A DNA stretch of 64,000 bases from Hepsetus odoe. Lineage: Eukaryota; Chordata; Actinopteri; Characiformes; Hepsetidae. The position numbers and the translations under genes are program-made. Shown in pieces: positions 44,420 through 56,279 of the stretch (the first letter of the stretch is position 1; the number at the start of each line of letters is the position of its first letter). Location: NCBI GenBank assembly GCA_017165825.1, contig CM029372.1, positions 3,812,999 to 3,876,998 on the forward strand, written 5' to 3'. The notes under the pieces were generated by a model. That model ran no database searches. It had not been told where the DNA came from and saw only the letters and a program-made list of their open reading frames with translations.

Positions 44420-45984
44420 TCACCAGAGTGTTCTTCTTAGCAGTATTTAATCATCTTTATATCAATCAATAGTTAGTAAATACTATTAAATTACATTTAT
44501 ATAGTAACAGTTTTTTTGCAGTTTTTTTGCTCCGACCAAACAAACCAATATTTTGAACAGCTGGGGGTCACTTACTGGTCTGCAAAGCATTGCTATATCA
44601 TCAATGTTTGATAACACTGAATGGGAATAATTAATCGCTTGTTTCATGTGCTTTTACCTTGTATTTTATTGGTTCATAAAACATCCCAACTGATTCAGTC
44701 TCCTGTTGAGATAGATCTATTGGGATATTGTTGTTGTCAGAGCAAAAAGAATGCACTCCTCATGACAATCAGTACAACCTAAGGGCTTGATGGAAGATAA
44801 TCAGTTACGCGAATCAGCTATTACGTACATCCCTAATTCATTAGGTGAGATAACAATGTTAAAATGAAATAAAAATGGAAGAATTAGAAAATGTTCTACA
44901 ATGTATGAGTTAATTACATGCTGATCTATGCAAACATTAGGCTTCCGTGAGAAGTATTAAAGGAAATTGAACAATTGAAGCTTCCAGCAGAAACATTCAT
45001 CTGAAAAGATTCTGTGTTCCAAAGCAGCATCTCCTGAGATTTGACCATAGCTACACATCTGGAAGACCTGTGCTCTAAATGCATCATACCTCTGTTTCCC
45101 AATTTGACTTAATGCATCCATCAAGAAATCACTCCAACTTCATGCTTTGATCTCTTTTAGGGAAATGAAGAATGCATCTGCAGAATGGGATGCAATATTC
45201 TGATGGATCTGATCCTGGTTGTCTTGGCTGCGTGCAGCTGTCTGATATTTGCTTATAATAGACTGCTCACTGGTGGATGTGCCAGTTTAGTAACACCTGT
45301 TTGCAAAGTGGGACAGGCAGCTGGAAACACACATTTTTAAGGATGAGACTACTGAAATAACAATTTAGAAAAGTGAAGGGGAGATTATGAAGTCCTTTCA
45401 GCTGAGCCATTTGACCTATGGGCCCTAAAATTACATGCAAACCCTGTGTGACCCTCTTCTATGCTGACCTGTGCTGTAAACTTTTCCCCTTTATTCCTTC
45501 TCCCTGTGGAAGGACACATGCTGTCATGGCTGACATTAAAGGATATCTTCTTTTGTGTACACACCCACAAGACATACTTATCTGGACAAGTACAACTTGG
45601 CCTCTCTGTCCCTGGGTCACCAAGATAGGAAGAACATAACATTTGCTGAAATATATCTTATCTGATGTTGAGGAATATCCTCCCTTTTTGTCTTGAGGTG
45701 TTTAAAAGGACATCATTTTGTATTCCTGCTTTGTGGTAGCAAAGACTGCCTTAAATGTACTTCAGTGGAAGTAAGTTCCACTGTCTTCAAAAGCACATTT
45801 CCTTTTTTTTTTCATACCAGCTCCTGCACATTTGTAAATGTGAGACAGAATGAAACCATAATACTTTCAGATATGTGAAGAGTCTTCCAAAATGAAAGGT
45901 TTTCCAGATTAAGGACATGTTGAACATTAAATCGGGTACTGATCGGGATTATATCCACATATTGACTTCTTTTTATAACTAGAA
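44420..45984. other. Unannotated 1.6-kb stretch
   Basis: Nothing is recognised; frames up to 85 codons lack domains. Confidence 0.42.
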
Positions 45985-46225
45985 GTGAAGTGAAAGTGAC
46001 TGTCAGTTTGAAACACAGCATAGTGAACACTAACATAATGCAGCCTCTGCATTTAACCCACACACACCGTGTAGAAGGGGGCAGCCATATTGTGCACCAA
46101 GGGAGCAGTGATGAGGACAGTACCTTGCTCAAGCCTACCTTAGGGCAAACTACTGGTCTGGGATTTGAACCCACCACCTTCCAACCCTGTTCCTAGTCCC
46201 TAAAAACTAGGCTACCCCTGCCCCA
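45985..46225 (-). mobile_element. SINE-A copy
   Basis: On the minus strand: head GGGGCAGGGGTAGCCTAGTT, B box GGTTCAAATCC, GAGCAAGGTACTGTCC, CTGCATTATGTTAGTG in place of the usual mid-tail, and an end CAGTCACTTTCACTTC. Moderately diverged. Confidence 0.88.
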
Positions 46226-46262
46226 TTTTTGTAGATGGCATGCTAAAGCAAACAAGAAGCAA

Positions 46263-46320
46263 TGGCCCGTACAGGGATTCCACCTGCGACCTTGGCATTA
46301 TCAGCACCACCCTCTACCTA
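46263..46320 (-). tRNA. tRNA-Ile-like pseudogene fragment
   Basis: On the minus strand this covers the anticodon arm through the acceptor end of a eukaryotic tRNA-Ile: GGTAGAGGGTGGTGCTGATA, ATGCCAAGGTCGCAGG and CCCTGTACGGGCCA. The T-arm GGTTCGA has become GGTGGAA, and the 5' half (D arm and acceptor strand) is not recognisable. The anticodon position reads GAT. It is not a functional tRNA. It could be a tRNA-derived SINE remnant. Confidence 0.7.
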
Positions 46321-48639
46321 GAGACATTTTGGATGCTAGAACATGAGTGCAAGTGGCACAAGTGATGAACCATTGCAAATTGGCTTGGTTGTTATCTAAT
46401 CCACGCATATCATTAAAACAACTGTTAATTGCACAGTGATATAAAGAAAATATTCCAAGGCTCTCATTCAAAATGAGGTATATGATATATTTGTGAAGTC
46501 ATTTTGAGGTGTCACAAAAAGCACCTTCACAGCTTCACATGCCTTGACCTTTCAAGTTCTCCAGATCTTTTCCTAATTTGTGCTTCAGTGGCGTTTCAGG
46601 AATGTATTACATATGCTGAGTTAATGTAAATCAGCATTAGCACTCACATATTTGGGTTACGATTTGCCTTTCAGAAAGTGTGAAGTTGTCCTGTAAATTC
46701 ATTCATTACCTTGACTCTGTAATATGACTCTGTTGACTATGACTATGTGACCTAGTAGACTCCATGACAGCAGTTAGTATGGTTTGGAAAATGTGCTGCA
46801 TCCAGGCTACCTTAGGATACTAATACTGAATATTCTGGAGAATTTGTACATCATCAGCAAAATGATACTAAAGACTTTAAGCTAAATTTTTTGGGGGAGA
46901 AGCACATTTCTCATTTATGTTTAATGTGAACAGTGGCATATGCTTTAAACCCTGGTGAGTTTGTCACTTTTAGAGCAGCAACAGCCATTCATAATTTTAA
47001 TCAGCTAAAACTGTGTCCTAAAGTAAGGAACGTGCCTTCTAAACGATGCTTACTTCATCTGTTTAAATGATGTTAAAGGACTGTTTCTAAGTAAATGAAT
47101 GATTGAGTTTCGATTTATCAAACTGGGTTTTAAAAAGTAAAGCAAAAGTAAAATCATGAATGATGAGATTTTTTTTCATGTGGACATAAGTAATGTAATC
47201 TCTTCTAAGTAATTCATTACTTTCAATGGATTATATTTTTTCAGTAATAAGCCCATACAGTCCTGGAAAGTTTAGAGCAATAGCAAAAATAAAAATAAAG
47301 GTTATTTCACTCCACATTTTATCATCTCTTATAACACAGCATGTAAGATAAAATCACAAACCACTTGGCTTGAAGTTTCTATTTCTACTTAAGCAAATGA
47401 CATTAGATCTGTATCTGAATCATCTGGTTGAATTACTGCGGAGCCAGCAAGGTATGATTAATTGAAGAGCTTCATTTCAACAGGAATAAAAATAGCTTGG
47501 AAATGACTAGCAGCAGTTGTTTAATGCAAAACTTCTTCTTAATTTCTCTAATAAAGCTGTTATGCATCATAATGTAATGCTGACATTTATGGTATGCATA
47601 GAGTGCACTCCCAACAATGTATTTTGTGAAGAAAAAGGGAGTGGATTGATTTATACCAGTCAGGCCTGTCTAATCAAAATAGAGGCTCCAGTGAGTACAA
47701 AACATCCTGCAGGCCACAGTATTAAGGTAAGAATACCCTGCATTATGCATTCAACTGCATCCTTTCATCTTCAAAATATACCCTGTTAAATTATATGCAT
47801 ATGGGGGTAACTCCAACCAAGCAATCAGAATCCAGTGATTGGTATTCTCATGCGCAGCCTGGACTGTACATCAAAGCCAGCAGGCCTACTACAATAAGCT
47901 TTTTGATCTTGCCACATAAAGTTAAGCTGACAGGCTCAAGTCAGAGACCCCCTCATGCACAACTGGATAAGTATATACACCAAAAGCCTACACCCAAACC
48001 CCCTATAACCCAGCTGTTGGTACAAATGAAGAAAGCCCATTTGTGCTGCCAAAGTCTTATCACTGTTGGGAGTTTCACACCTGAAGTGAATATTCTGAAT
48101 TAAAGTTCATTTTAGCTTTGGGTTGGTTACTGAAAAAATTTCATTGCTTCAGTTCCAGCTACGTTCACAGAAAGAACCTAATACATTTATTATACTTCAT
48201 TGTAATGTGTGCATCGTTTCCATGTGAAAAAGTAGGGAATGTGTGCGGTAAAATCTCCAAAGGATTAGGAAATCATTTTAGGGGACAAGATGGTTAGTAG
48301 CAAAACAGTCAAGCTAAATTACATTAAAATCCCTGACAGACTGCAGGAAATCACTGCATATCTGTGTGGAATAATCTTCAAAGTACAAGGCGAATATTCA
48401 TGGAAAAATGGGAGTAAAGATAGACTGAAATAGAGTCTTTTAAGCCAGACCCTGTGGCTTTTGAAAACTGCCACCTTTAATATGGTGGCTTGCTGCAGCT
48501 TGACCAGTCACAGGCCTTATGGTGAGGTGGGTGTACAATCAACAGATAAGGTAAGGTCTTTAGTAATGGCGATTCTACTGGTGGAATATGATTCTTAATG
48601 ACTACACTGCAAATGAAGGGTAACCTGTTGGGTGTTGGG
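46321..48639. other. Unannotated 2.3-kb stretch
   Basis: No repeat or RNA is recognised. Frames at 47517-47789 and 47795-48103 are about 90-100 codons with no domain and no splice or start context that I would trust. Confidence 0.42.
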
Positions 48640-48936
48640 TTAGGCTTGTGCTCACCTATAAACCTGATTAGGTTAAGTGGCTAAGAATATGGCTGGCTGG
48701 ATGGATGGATGAATAGCTGGCTGGATGGATAGATGAATGGCTGGCTGGATGGGTGGATGGATGGATAGATGGATGGATGGATGGGTGGATGGATGGATGG
48801 GTGGATGGATGGATGGATGGACAGACAGATGATAGATGGCTGGCTGGCAGGAAGGCTGACTGGCTGACTGATTGGATGGCTGATTGGCTGACTGATTGGA
48901 TGGATGGATGGATGGATGGATGGATGGATGGATAGT
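48640..48936 (+). repeat. (GGAT)n/(GGCT)n array grown from a SINE-like tail
   Basis: About 250 bp of tetranucleotide units, mostly GGAT with GGCT, GATA and GACT variants. The sequence just before it, GATTAGGTTAAGTGGCTAAG, looks like a decayed version of the GGATAAGCGG-type end that precedes GGAT repeats in fish L2-tailed SINEs. The long frames on both strands follow from the 4-bp unit and are not genes. Confidence 0.9.
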
Positions 48937-50451
48937 TGTTATTTTAAAATGAATAATCATGCATATGAAACTGGACCAGTGATTTTCTCTGGACCATCCA
49001 GAGAACAGAAACTGTGCAAAGGACTAACAACCAGAGCAATATTTGAAACAAAGCACAAGAGTGAATAAGTGGTGTTTGCTTATCTGCTCATGTAAGCAGT
49101 GCAGGGTAAGCATTGTGTGTACCGGTACAGATGATGTTTGTTCCATCAGTGCGACTGACGGTGTGTTTATCAGAGGGCTCTGCCAGCCTTACCTCAGAAA
49201 CGAGAGTCGTTTACGTGTCGTTAAACAAAGCACAAGTATCTGTCTCTCTCTGTTACACACACACTCTCTCTCTCTCACACACTCTCTCTTTCTCGTTCAC
49301 TCTTTCTCTCATTCACTCTTTCTCTCACTCACTCTTTTCTTCTCTCGGAAGAATGATTATTCTTCTTAGGAACCAATTATACCTTAAATCAAATACCAGG
49401 CAATGGAAGAGAAAGAAAAGGCCAAGTGAGAACAGGAGCAAATAAAGCCTGGGTAGCATTGATTCGTTACGAAACAGTCATTCTGACATTTCACAATATC
49501 TCTGTGTGTTTATAAGTGTGATTCTCCCAAAAGGGCAGTGGGATCTATCACCACAGCAACACTGAGCCAAAGAATGGGGACCTTGGATGCTTTGTTCTTT
49601 ACACATAAGCTCTGTAGGCACATGCTGCACACATGCACTCTGCACACGTTCAAAGAATGCTTAACCTGCAGATCTCTGATCAAGTTAGTGGGCGGGTATT
49701 GATTCCTATTATGGGGTCTATTCTGTTCCATTGCTTTTTTCAGATATTATTCTACACCTGGAATTTCAGAGCTCATTTGCACCCATTAGGCCTTAATCCA
49801 AGGCTGGTGTAGAACATTCCAGAGCCTGATAAATTATTTGAGTCTTCAAACTTCTCAAGGTGCTGTGCATCCAAGCAACAGCTATGGGCTCATTTAACAA
49901 ACACTATGTATGATTGTGTCTTACAAAGAAAGAGCTATAAAATACCTTAAAACTTTCTAATTTTCTCAATACAAAATGTTTTCAGGAAATGGAAGTTAAG
50001 GAGAACTGATTATTTCAAGACAAGGTCTGGAAGACCGAACTAACAACTGAGGACCTACATGAAGAAGAGTGAAGCAGAAAACCTTAATTTTTATTTCATC
50101 ACAAAAGTTAATGTCTTAGTATGCAATATAAGATTGTTTGCACAGAGTGAATTAAGGAACACAAAGAATCCTGGAAACAAATGACCCACATGCATTAAGG
50201 GAACTGAAAAAAGACTTGATCATTACTGAAAATTTTCTAGAAGATTGAAAACATTTCTAGAATATGCCTTTTGGATAGAACTGCAATAGAAGAATTCTAC
50301 TGCAGGAATATCAATACAAACTCTAAATTTAGAGAGCAGTTGTGTAGAATTGTTAAAATAAATATTTGGAGGCTATGATTTCAAAGAGAGTGAAAGGGTA
50401 TCTTTTACCCCATATCTTACACCGCATTTTTTTTATTCTTGTCCAGTATGT
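48937..50451. other. Mostly unannotated; CT-rich patch
   Basis: 49235-49345 is CT/CA-rich low-complexity sequence. Nothing else is recognised. Confidence 0.5.
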
Positions 50452-50749
50452 TAAATATACTGGGGTGGTGGTCTAGTGGTAGGATATGGACCTATGGCTC
50501 AAGAGGTCCCAGGTTCAAATCCCTGAGCAAGACCCTTAAGTGAAAGTGATTATTCTCGTCATTGCTCAAGGGTACCTCAGGGCAACCTACTGGTAAGGGG
50601 TTTGAACCCACAATTTTCTGATCCTGTGGCCAACTACCTAACCGCTACGCCACTACTGCCCACCACTTAATCCTGAATTGCCTCAGCGGGGCTGTCCCTG
50701 TAATTAGGAACTGAAAGAGTGTCTGCTAAATGCTACCAATGTAAATATA
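50452..50749 (+). mobile_element. SINE-B copy with TSD, host of a nested SINE
   Basis: The SINE-B at 50460-50741 is flanked by TAAATATA at 50452-50459 and 50742-50749. The head is GGGTGGTGGTCTAGTGGTAG with B box GGTTCAAATCC. The body breaks at CCCTTAA (50539) and resumes at TAATCCTGAATTGCC (50667). It ends GAGTGTCTGCTAAATGC. The break is a SINE-A insertion. Confidence 0.9.
50540..50665 (-). mobile_element. SINE-A copy nested in SINE-B, internally deleted
   Basis: It is flanked by CTTAA at 50535-50539 and 50666-50670. On the minus strand it has the head GGGCAGTAGTGGCGTAGCGG, B box GGTTCAAACCC and TTACCAGTAGGTTGCCCTGA. It then jumps from CTTGAG to the tail end CAATGACGAGAATAATCACT. TTGC at the junction on the plus strand occurs at both deletion points in intact copies. 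Confidence 0.9.
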
Positions 50750-51023
50750 ACAAATGAATGGTTTAAAAATTGCAGCAGTGTTTCTATATTTAGGATTTTT
50801 CCATGTAAATTTGGTGTTAAGTGATGTTAATTAACAAAATGGGAATTCTGACCAAGGCACTAGCACCTACAAAGAGAGGATGATAATTATATAATATTTT
50901 ATTTTTAATAATTAGTTGTGCATTAATGCAACTGAGTAGTAACTACAAAACAAAAGACTCACATAACAGAACAAATTTAGCTTTACTGGACATTTATGGG
51001 GTACTTGCCCAAGGGGTTTGAAC

Positions 51024-51259
51024 TGAAAGTGACTATTTGTCATTGGGAAACACAGGACAACAGTGAACCACAATGAAATACATCCTCTGCATTTATCTGA
51101 TACACACATGTGTAGCAGGGGGCAGCTACATAAAGTACCCTGGCAGCAGCGATGGGGACAGTAACTTAGTGGGTACCTCAGTGCTGCTTGTCTGGGATTC
51201 GAACACTCAACCTCCCGAGTCTGAGGCAGAGTCCTGAAACACTAGGCCACCACTGCCCC
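51024..51259 (-). mobile_element. SINE-A copy
   Basis: On the minus strand: head GGGGCAGTGGTGGCCTAGTG, variant CAGGACTCTGCCTCAGACTC, B-box-like GTTCGAATCCC, a diverged body and a tail ending AAATAGTCACTTTCAG. Confidence 0.88.
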
Positions 51260-54200
51260 AGGTTTGAAGGTATGTTTCCTTTCAAAACCAAACAAATGAC
51301 TCTTTCTAGAATTCCTCGTTGTTCATCTATCCATCCGTCTGGTCCATGCACTCATGTGTCATGGGTGGGTGTTGTGAGATGGAGGATGTGTCTATAATTA
51401 TAATTACCCAAAAAAAGTAATAAAAAACCTCTTCTGAAACCTTAAAAAATAATTTAATCCAGTTTTGACATTCTTTAGAAGATGTTTTTTGTCCAGTTCC
51501 TTAAATCAGTAGAGTGAAAACAGAGTGAAAACAGTGTGAAGTGGATCCACACTGTCTCTGCCCTCAGAGTTAAGGATGGATAGGCACTACCTCATTACAC
51601 TCGTCTGCAAGCACTCATAACTGTCTAGAAAGCAAATCATATACTGTAAATAGTCTTTCCAGCTCAACAGGCAGATAATTAATGGATGGGAAACAACATG
51701 TCTGGAAGCAATCTGCACGGCTTTTGATCGTCTTGTGAAGAGCAAACACTCATGCAAATTCAATACAGCAGTGCAGGTTTGCAATTTGCTTTATTCAGAG
51801 TGATGATCAGAATTCATAACCTAAGTGTAATTTATGCAGTGATAAACACTCAAGTAGATGAAAAAGACTTTGCATATCTTAACTTCCACCGCATTGCCTT
51901 AGATCCACCAAAATGTTCTGAACTGTCGGCACTCCTGCTGTCTTCATTTATGAAGAAACAGGCATAGCAAACATGGCAGTGACTTAAAAAGGTATGGGTC
52001 CAGTACCAGCTACTGCAACTTTTATAAAGCAATATTAAAAAAACATCACAGGGATTATTTTACCACAAACTTGAGCAGCTAATTGCTTTTAGAAAGCAGA
52101 GACAAGGTATTTAATGAAATAAATCATGAAATACATGTTCTAAAGATTGTTGCATGTATAGTACAATGGGTTTGAATGTGTGTATGAATATTTCACACTG
52201 GCTTTAAGTGTGCAGAAAAGGAACTACACATTTTATAAATGTGTCAATTTACTCCCCAAGTGTAGTTACCACAGGCATCATGATTTCCCCATATCTATGG
52301 GTTCAGTACAGTTTTAGAGACGAATTGTGTGAAGTTTTGTGCACTACATTCAAAGAAAGAAGGAAATAAATCTTGGCTTATCATGTCTTTGTGGTTCTTA
52401 GGTTTGGTGGAAGAAAATGAGTCCCCCCCCCCAATTCTATTTCATGCCAGGCAATAAAAACATCAGGAAATTGAGGTTAGCAGAATGCTAATAGAAGTTA
52501 TCATGAAGAAATGACCAAATAAAGGCCTGATTCACCTCAATTTCCCATATAACATTACACTGCATTACACTACTGCTCCAGAATTGTTAACCTTTATAAT
52601 AAATACATTTCTCCAGGGTGCTCTCTTACTCATTGGTTACAGAAGATCCAGATATTGGCTGTTAGAACACAAAGGTTTGATGTCAGATGTTCATAACAGA
52701 TTTAGCTCTCCCAGACTAAATGCTATTTCTGCACTGGGGGAAGAGGTATGTAGTCCTTTTATTCGCCAGAGACCTAGTTAAACTGGAACAGTGGACACAG
52801 CATTTTAATATTAGATATATTGATATATATATGCTGACTGATATATTCTTTAGACAGTAACATGGGACAGTTTGAAAATTTCACGCTTTCATCAACATCT
52901 GCAATTTCCTACTAGTGCAGCATTGATAAATAGGGGCTTATGTTATTGTGTAGATCCTCTTGTGTCAGAAATTCACTAACCGTTGCTATTAAATCAATAC
53001 CGGCTAAGCTCAAGTAAAAAAAAAAGCAACTGTGTTTGAAACAGGTGTAAAAATGCAGCGTTCACCCATACAGTATTTTCATTTGTATGCACACATTTAA
53101 ATGTGTTTAAAACTCCAGCAGCAATGCAATTGTTCACACACACACACAAACACTCACAAACATGCCACCTCCATGTCAGTGTCACTTTAATGCTGAGAAT
53201 AATTCAGTGTAGGATACATTAGGGCCAAACTATGATGGAAAGATGACAAGTCAAAGCATCTCCAGCTCTGCAGGTGTTGCTTGGTGTTCCAGGCATGCAG
53301 TGGTTTGTACCTACCAATTTTCCAATTTTGATATTTACCAATTTCTAAGGATAACAGGTGAATCAGTGACTGGGTCATTGATACTCTTTGATGCATTTTG
53401 GAACCAGAGACCAGCCCAGCCGGTCCAATCCTGCAGCTCTCATTTTCAGCCCAGTCTCTTTACCTGACATTTGTCTTTGGTCAGGCACACACCTCTCCAT
53501 TAATAACTATTTAAAAAGTCTTTAATAAGGACTCCTTACACTTCTTATATCATGATTCAACTGTAAGTTGCTCTGGAGAAGAGTGTCTGCCAAATGCGTA
53601 GTTGTATTTAACACATGAGTGGGTATGATGGCTGAATTTGCAAATGTTTATTAAAATCTTCTTTAAGATCAGTCATGGAGCAAAATGAGACAAAAAGCAC
53701 TAGTATATTCATATCCAAATAAAACTAATTTTGACAAAAGGGTTCATCAGAAAACTAACAGAAGCTGTTCTCATACAAGACTGAAGGAGCAAATGGTTCA
53801 ACCTCAGTTACTTAATATTAAGTTTAATAAATGTGTACCACAATGAAACTACTGATGGTGTATCCATGGTTACAGTTGGATTCCATTAGTGCAGTTTACA
53901 TAAATACATTTGTTTATTAAGTACGATTTTACGCATCTAATAATACTGAATACTCTTCTCTTAAATGAGTACAACATATGTTCATGTCCAAAATCTGCAA
54001 TATTGTTATCCAGCTGTAGACTGTGGAAGCCATTCCAAGTGAGAAACATGAGTAGAGAAATCTATACAAATCTATGCAGACTCAGATGCAGAAACATGAA
54101 TGATTATGAAGAAAGTTTGCAAACAAAATATAAATACGGTAAGGCACAGGGGTGTAGCTTATCGAGAACAGTAATACTGAATAAATACATCTTCTTAACT

Positions 54201-54312
54201 ATAAAAATGAAATATAAAATAAAACATAGCATTTAGGTCATTTTTATCAGTTATTTCAATTTAACCCTCTTAAAATTGGTGTTAATACTGGTTAAATCAT
54301 TTTTATATCAGC
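51260..54312. other. Unannotated 3-kb stretch
   Basis: There is a run of C at 52425-52432 and a SINE-B-type end motif (GCTCTGGAGAAGAGTGTCTG, then CCAAATGCG) at 53570-53602. No exon is recognised. Frames up to about 108 codons are AT-rich and domainless. Confidence 0.45.
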
Positions 54313-54542
54313 TGGAGCAACGGTGGTTGAGGACTAGACCCCAGGACCAGAAGATTGTGGATTTGAATCCGGTACCCTTGAGCAAGATACTGTACTCATC
54401 ACTGCTCCCCAGGCACTGGATGTATGGCTGCCCACTGCTGCATGTGGTGTATGAGTAAAAAGCAGAGAGGTAATTGCATTGTGGTTCATTGTGTGCTTTG
54501 CTGTGCTGTACTGTGTGCTCACAAGTTGTCACTTCACTTTCA
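54313..54542 (+). mobile_element. SINE-A copy, diverged
   Basis: A worn head (GGAGCAACGGTGGTTGAGGA), altered B box GGATTTGAATCC, a body lacking the GGTTGCCCTGAGG piece, CTGCCCACTGCTGCATGTGG, and a tail ending GTTGTCACTTCACTTTCAC. Confidence 0.88.
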
Positions 54543-54918
54543 CTGGGCCCTAAACTAAATTCACAGGTTTCTAAGCTGTTGTTCATTTCTGTTCTGGAAA
54601 GTCAATGTCAGTACTCTAGCAACCAGGCAGTAAAACTCACAAAATATGGACAAGCATGATTCTCATAACATAAGAAACCTACCTAAGAGACTAGAATACT
54701 ATAAAAAAAAAATCCTTTAAAATATTCAGAGAAAAACGCATGTGACCTTCAGCTTCTGCAACTTCTCACATGGCTTTTAGAACAGTCAATCCTTGTGAAT
54801 ACAGAGAGGATCAGGCTTCTGCTGCCATACACTGAGCCATACAAGCTGACAATCATTGCATCTAATCCATGTGCTACATGCTTAGGGCAAAAGTGTGTTT
54901 GACCATATGGTGAATGGT

Positions 54919-54919
54919 G

Positions 54920-54954
<35 letters not shown>

Positions 54955-55000
54955 ATCTCTCCCTCTCTCTTTTCCTCTCGCTCTCTGCCTCTCTCACTCT
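54919..55000. repeat. (CT)n microsatellite, interrupted
   Basis: CT repeats with occasional A, C and G interruptions. Confidence 0.95.
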
Positions 55001-55540
55001 CTGGTTCGATTTCACCAAAACAGCTGGGGCCATAGGCTCTGATTGATAACATTTTGCCTGCTCTCGACAGGGGACTGCTTGGGGACAATCATGTCTCAAA
55101 TTGGCTAAAATGGGCAGTGTTTATGCACAGGCATGCCGAGGGAGGAGCGGGACTACGCTGCTGGCTCTCAGCACACACAGGAAGTCTGGCAGGGAGGTAG
55201 AATAGATCAGGCAGTCCAGAGCTAAAGCTTCCAGCAAACCATCTGACCATCTGACACTTCTGAGGTGCTTTAATCTTTTAAACCATATGGGTTTGCTTGT
55301 AGGTTTAGAACACAGAAGTCAAGTTCACTGTGGTGAATTCACAGATTATGCAATAGTTTAAGGAGTAATGAGTTTAAATAAGCATGGATTACATGGTTAA
55401 AATATTGTCAGTGGTAAAGGGGTGTGACTCTGCATTGTCACTTGTACCTTTGGGGTGGAGCAACTAGGATATATCAGTTCAAGAGAAATGTTGAAAGCCT
55501 GTGTGTTTTGGACATATGGATATTCAATCTCAATTTTAAC
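55001..55540. other. Unannotated sequence
   Basis: Nothing is recognised. Confidence 0.4.
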
Positions 55541-55826
55541 AATACTGTAACGGTGGCGGGGTGCGGGAAGGACGTCAACGCTGAGACAGTATTCCAAAAC
55601 ATAACTTTATTTAACATAACCCAAAATACAGAACTAAAACACCACTGTTAACTGTAAGGCTTCACCTTGTAAATGAACTGTGCTCTGTTCTGACTCGTTG
55701 GGGCTTAAATAGCAGCCCCAATGAAGCACACCTGTGTCTCCATGAGCCCAGGTGTGCTCAGTCAGAACAGAGCGCCATCTGTCATGCCCAACCGAAACCA
55801 CAGGCGCGACAGACTCAGACAAATAC
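55541..55826 (-). mobile_element. Solo LTR with 5-bp TSD
   Basis: A 276-bp LTR lies at 55546-55821, flanked by AATAC at 55541-55545 and 55822-55826. On the minus strand it starts TGTCTGAGTCTGTCGCG and ends CCCGCCACCGTTACA. It has a TATA-like TATTTAAG box and an AATAAAG polyadenylation signal followed by TTATGTTTTGG. The 15-bp arms at 55680-55694 and 55761-55775 pair with a single wobble. No internal region is present, as expected after recombination between two LTRs. It is related to 56461-56731 (shared CAGCGTTGACGTCCTTCCCG) and more distantly to 12554-13670. Confidence 0.9.
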
Positions 55827-56021
55827 TGGGAAATTCAAATAATATAACTAAACAATTTAAACTGAAGAAAAGACTTTTCAAAGTCTTCTGTAAAATGTAA
55901 TTCTACAACAATGTGATTTCTGGTGAGGAATAATCTAGGACACCCCCACCTTTATTCCTAATTAAAATCAAATCACACACAGGTGTAACACATCAGGTGC
56001 ACATGATTAGAACATCATTAG

Positions 56022-56206
56022 TGAAAGTGAAAGTGACAACCCTTGTCATTGTGAGGTGACAGCACAGCACACAGTGAACCACAACGAAATTGGACCTGTG
56101 CACTTAACCCAAGCAAACACCGTGCAGCAGTGGGCAGCTATCGAAAGCGCCCGGGGAGCAGTGACGGGGACGGTACCTTGCTCAATCGAACCCACAATCT
56201 TCCGAT
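56022..56206 (-). mobile_element. SINE-A copy, head truncated, inside the Tc1 element
   Basis: On the minus strand the tRNA-like head starts late, at CGCATCGGAAGATTGTGGG. It runs through GGTTCGA directly to TTGAGCAAGGTACCGTCC (a body deletion), then a well-preserved body and tail ending TTGTCACTTTCACTTTCAC. Confidence 0.87.
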
Positions 56207-56279
56207 GCGATTTAGTTTGATTTAGATTGGTGTGAGTTAGTTTGGTGTGCCCCTGACTGTTGAGGTGAGAGTGAACACC

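Noticed and set aside
48673..48960. 95-codon repetitive frame (HPSI repeats), and a possible CRISPR-like array
   Set aside because: A 4-bp tandem repeat gives open frames on both strands; there are no spacers, and the context is a vertebrate genome.
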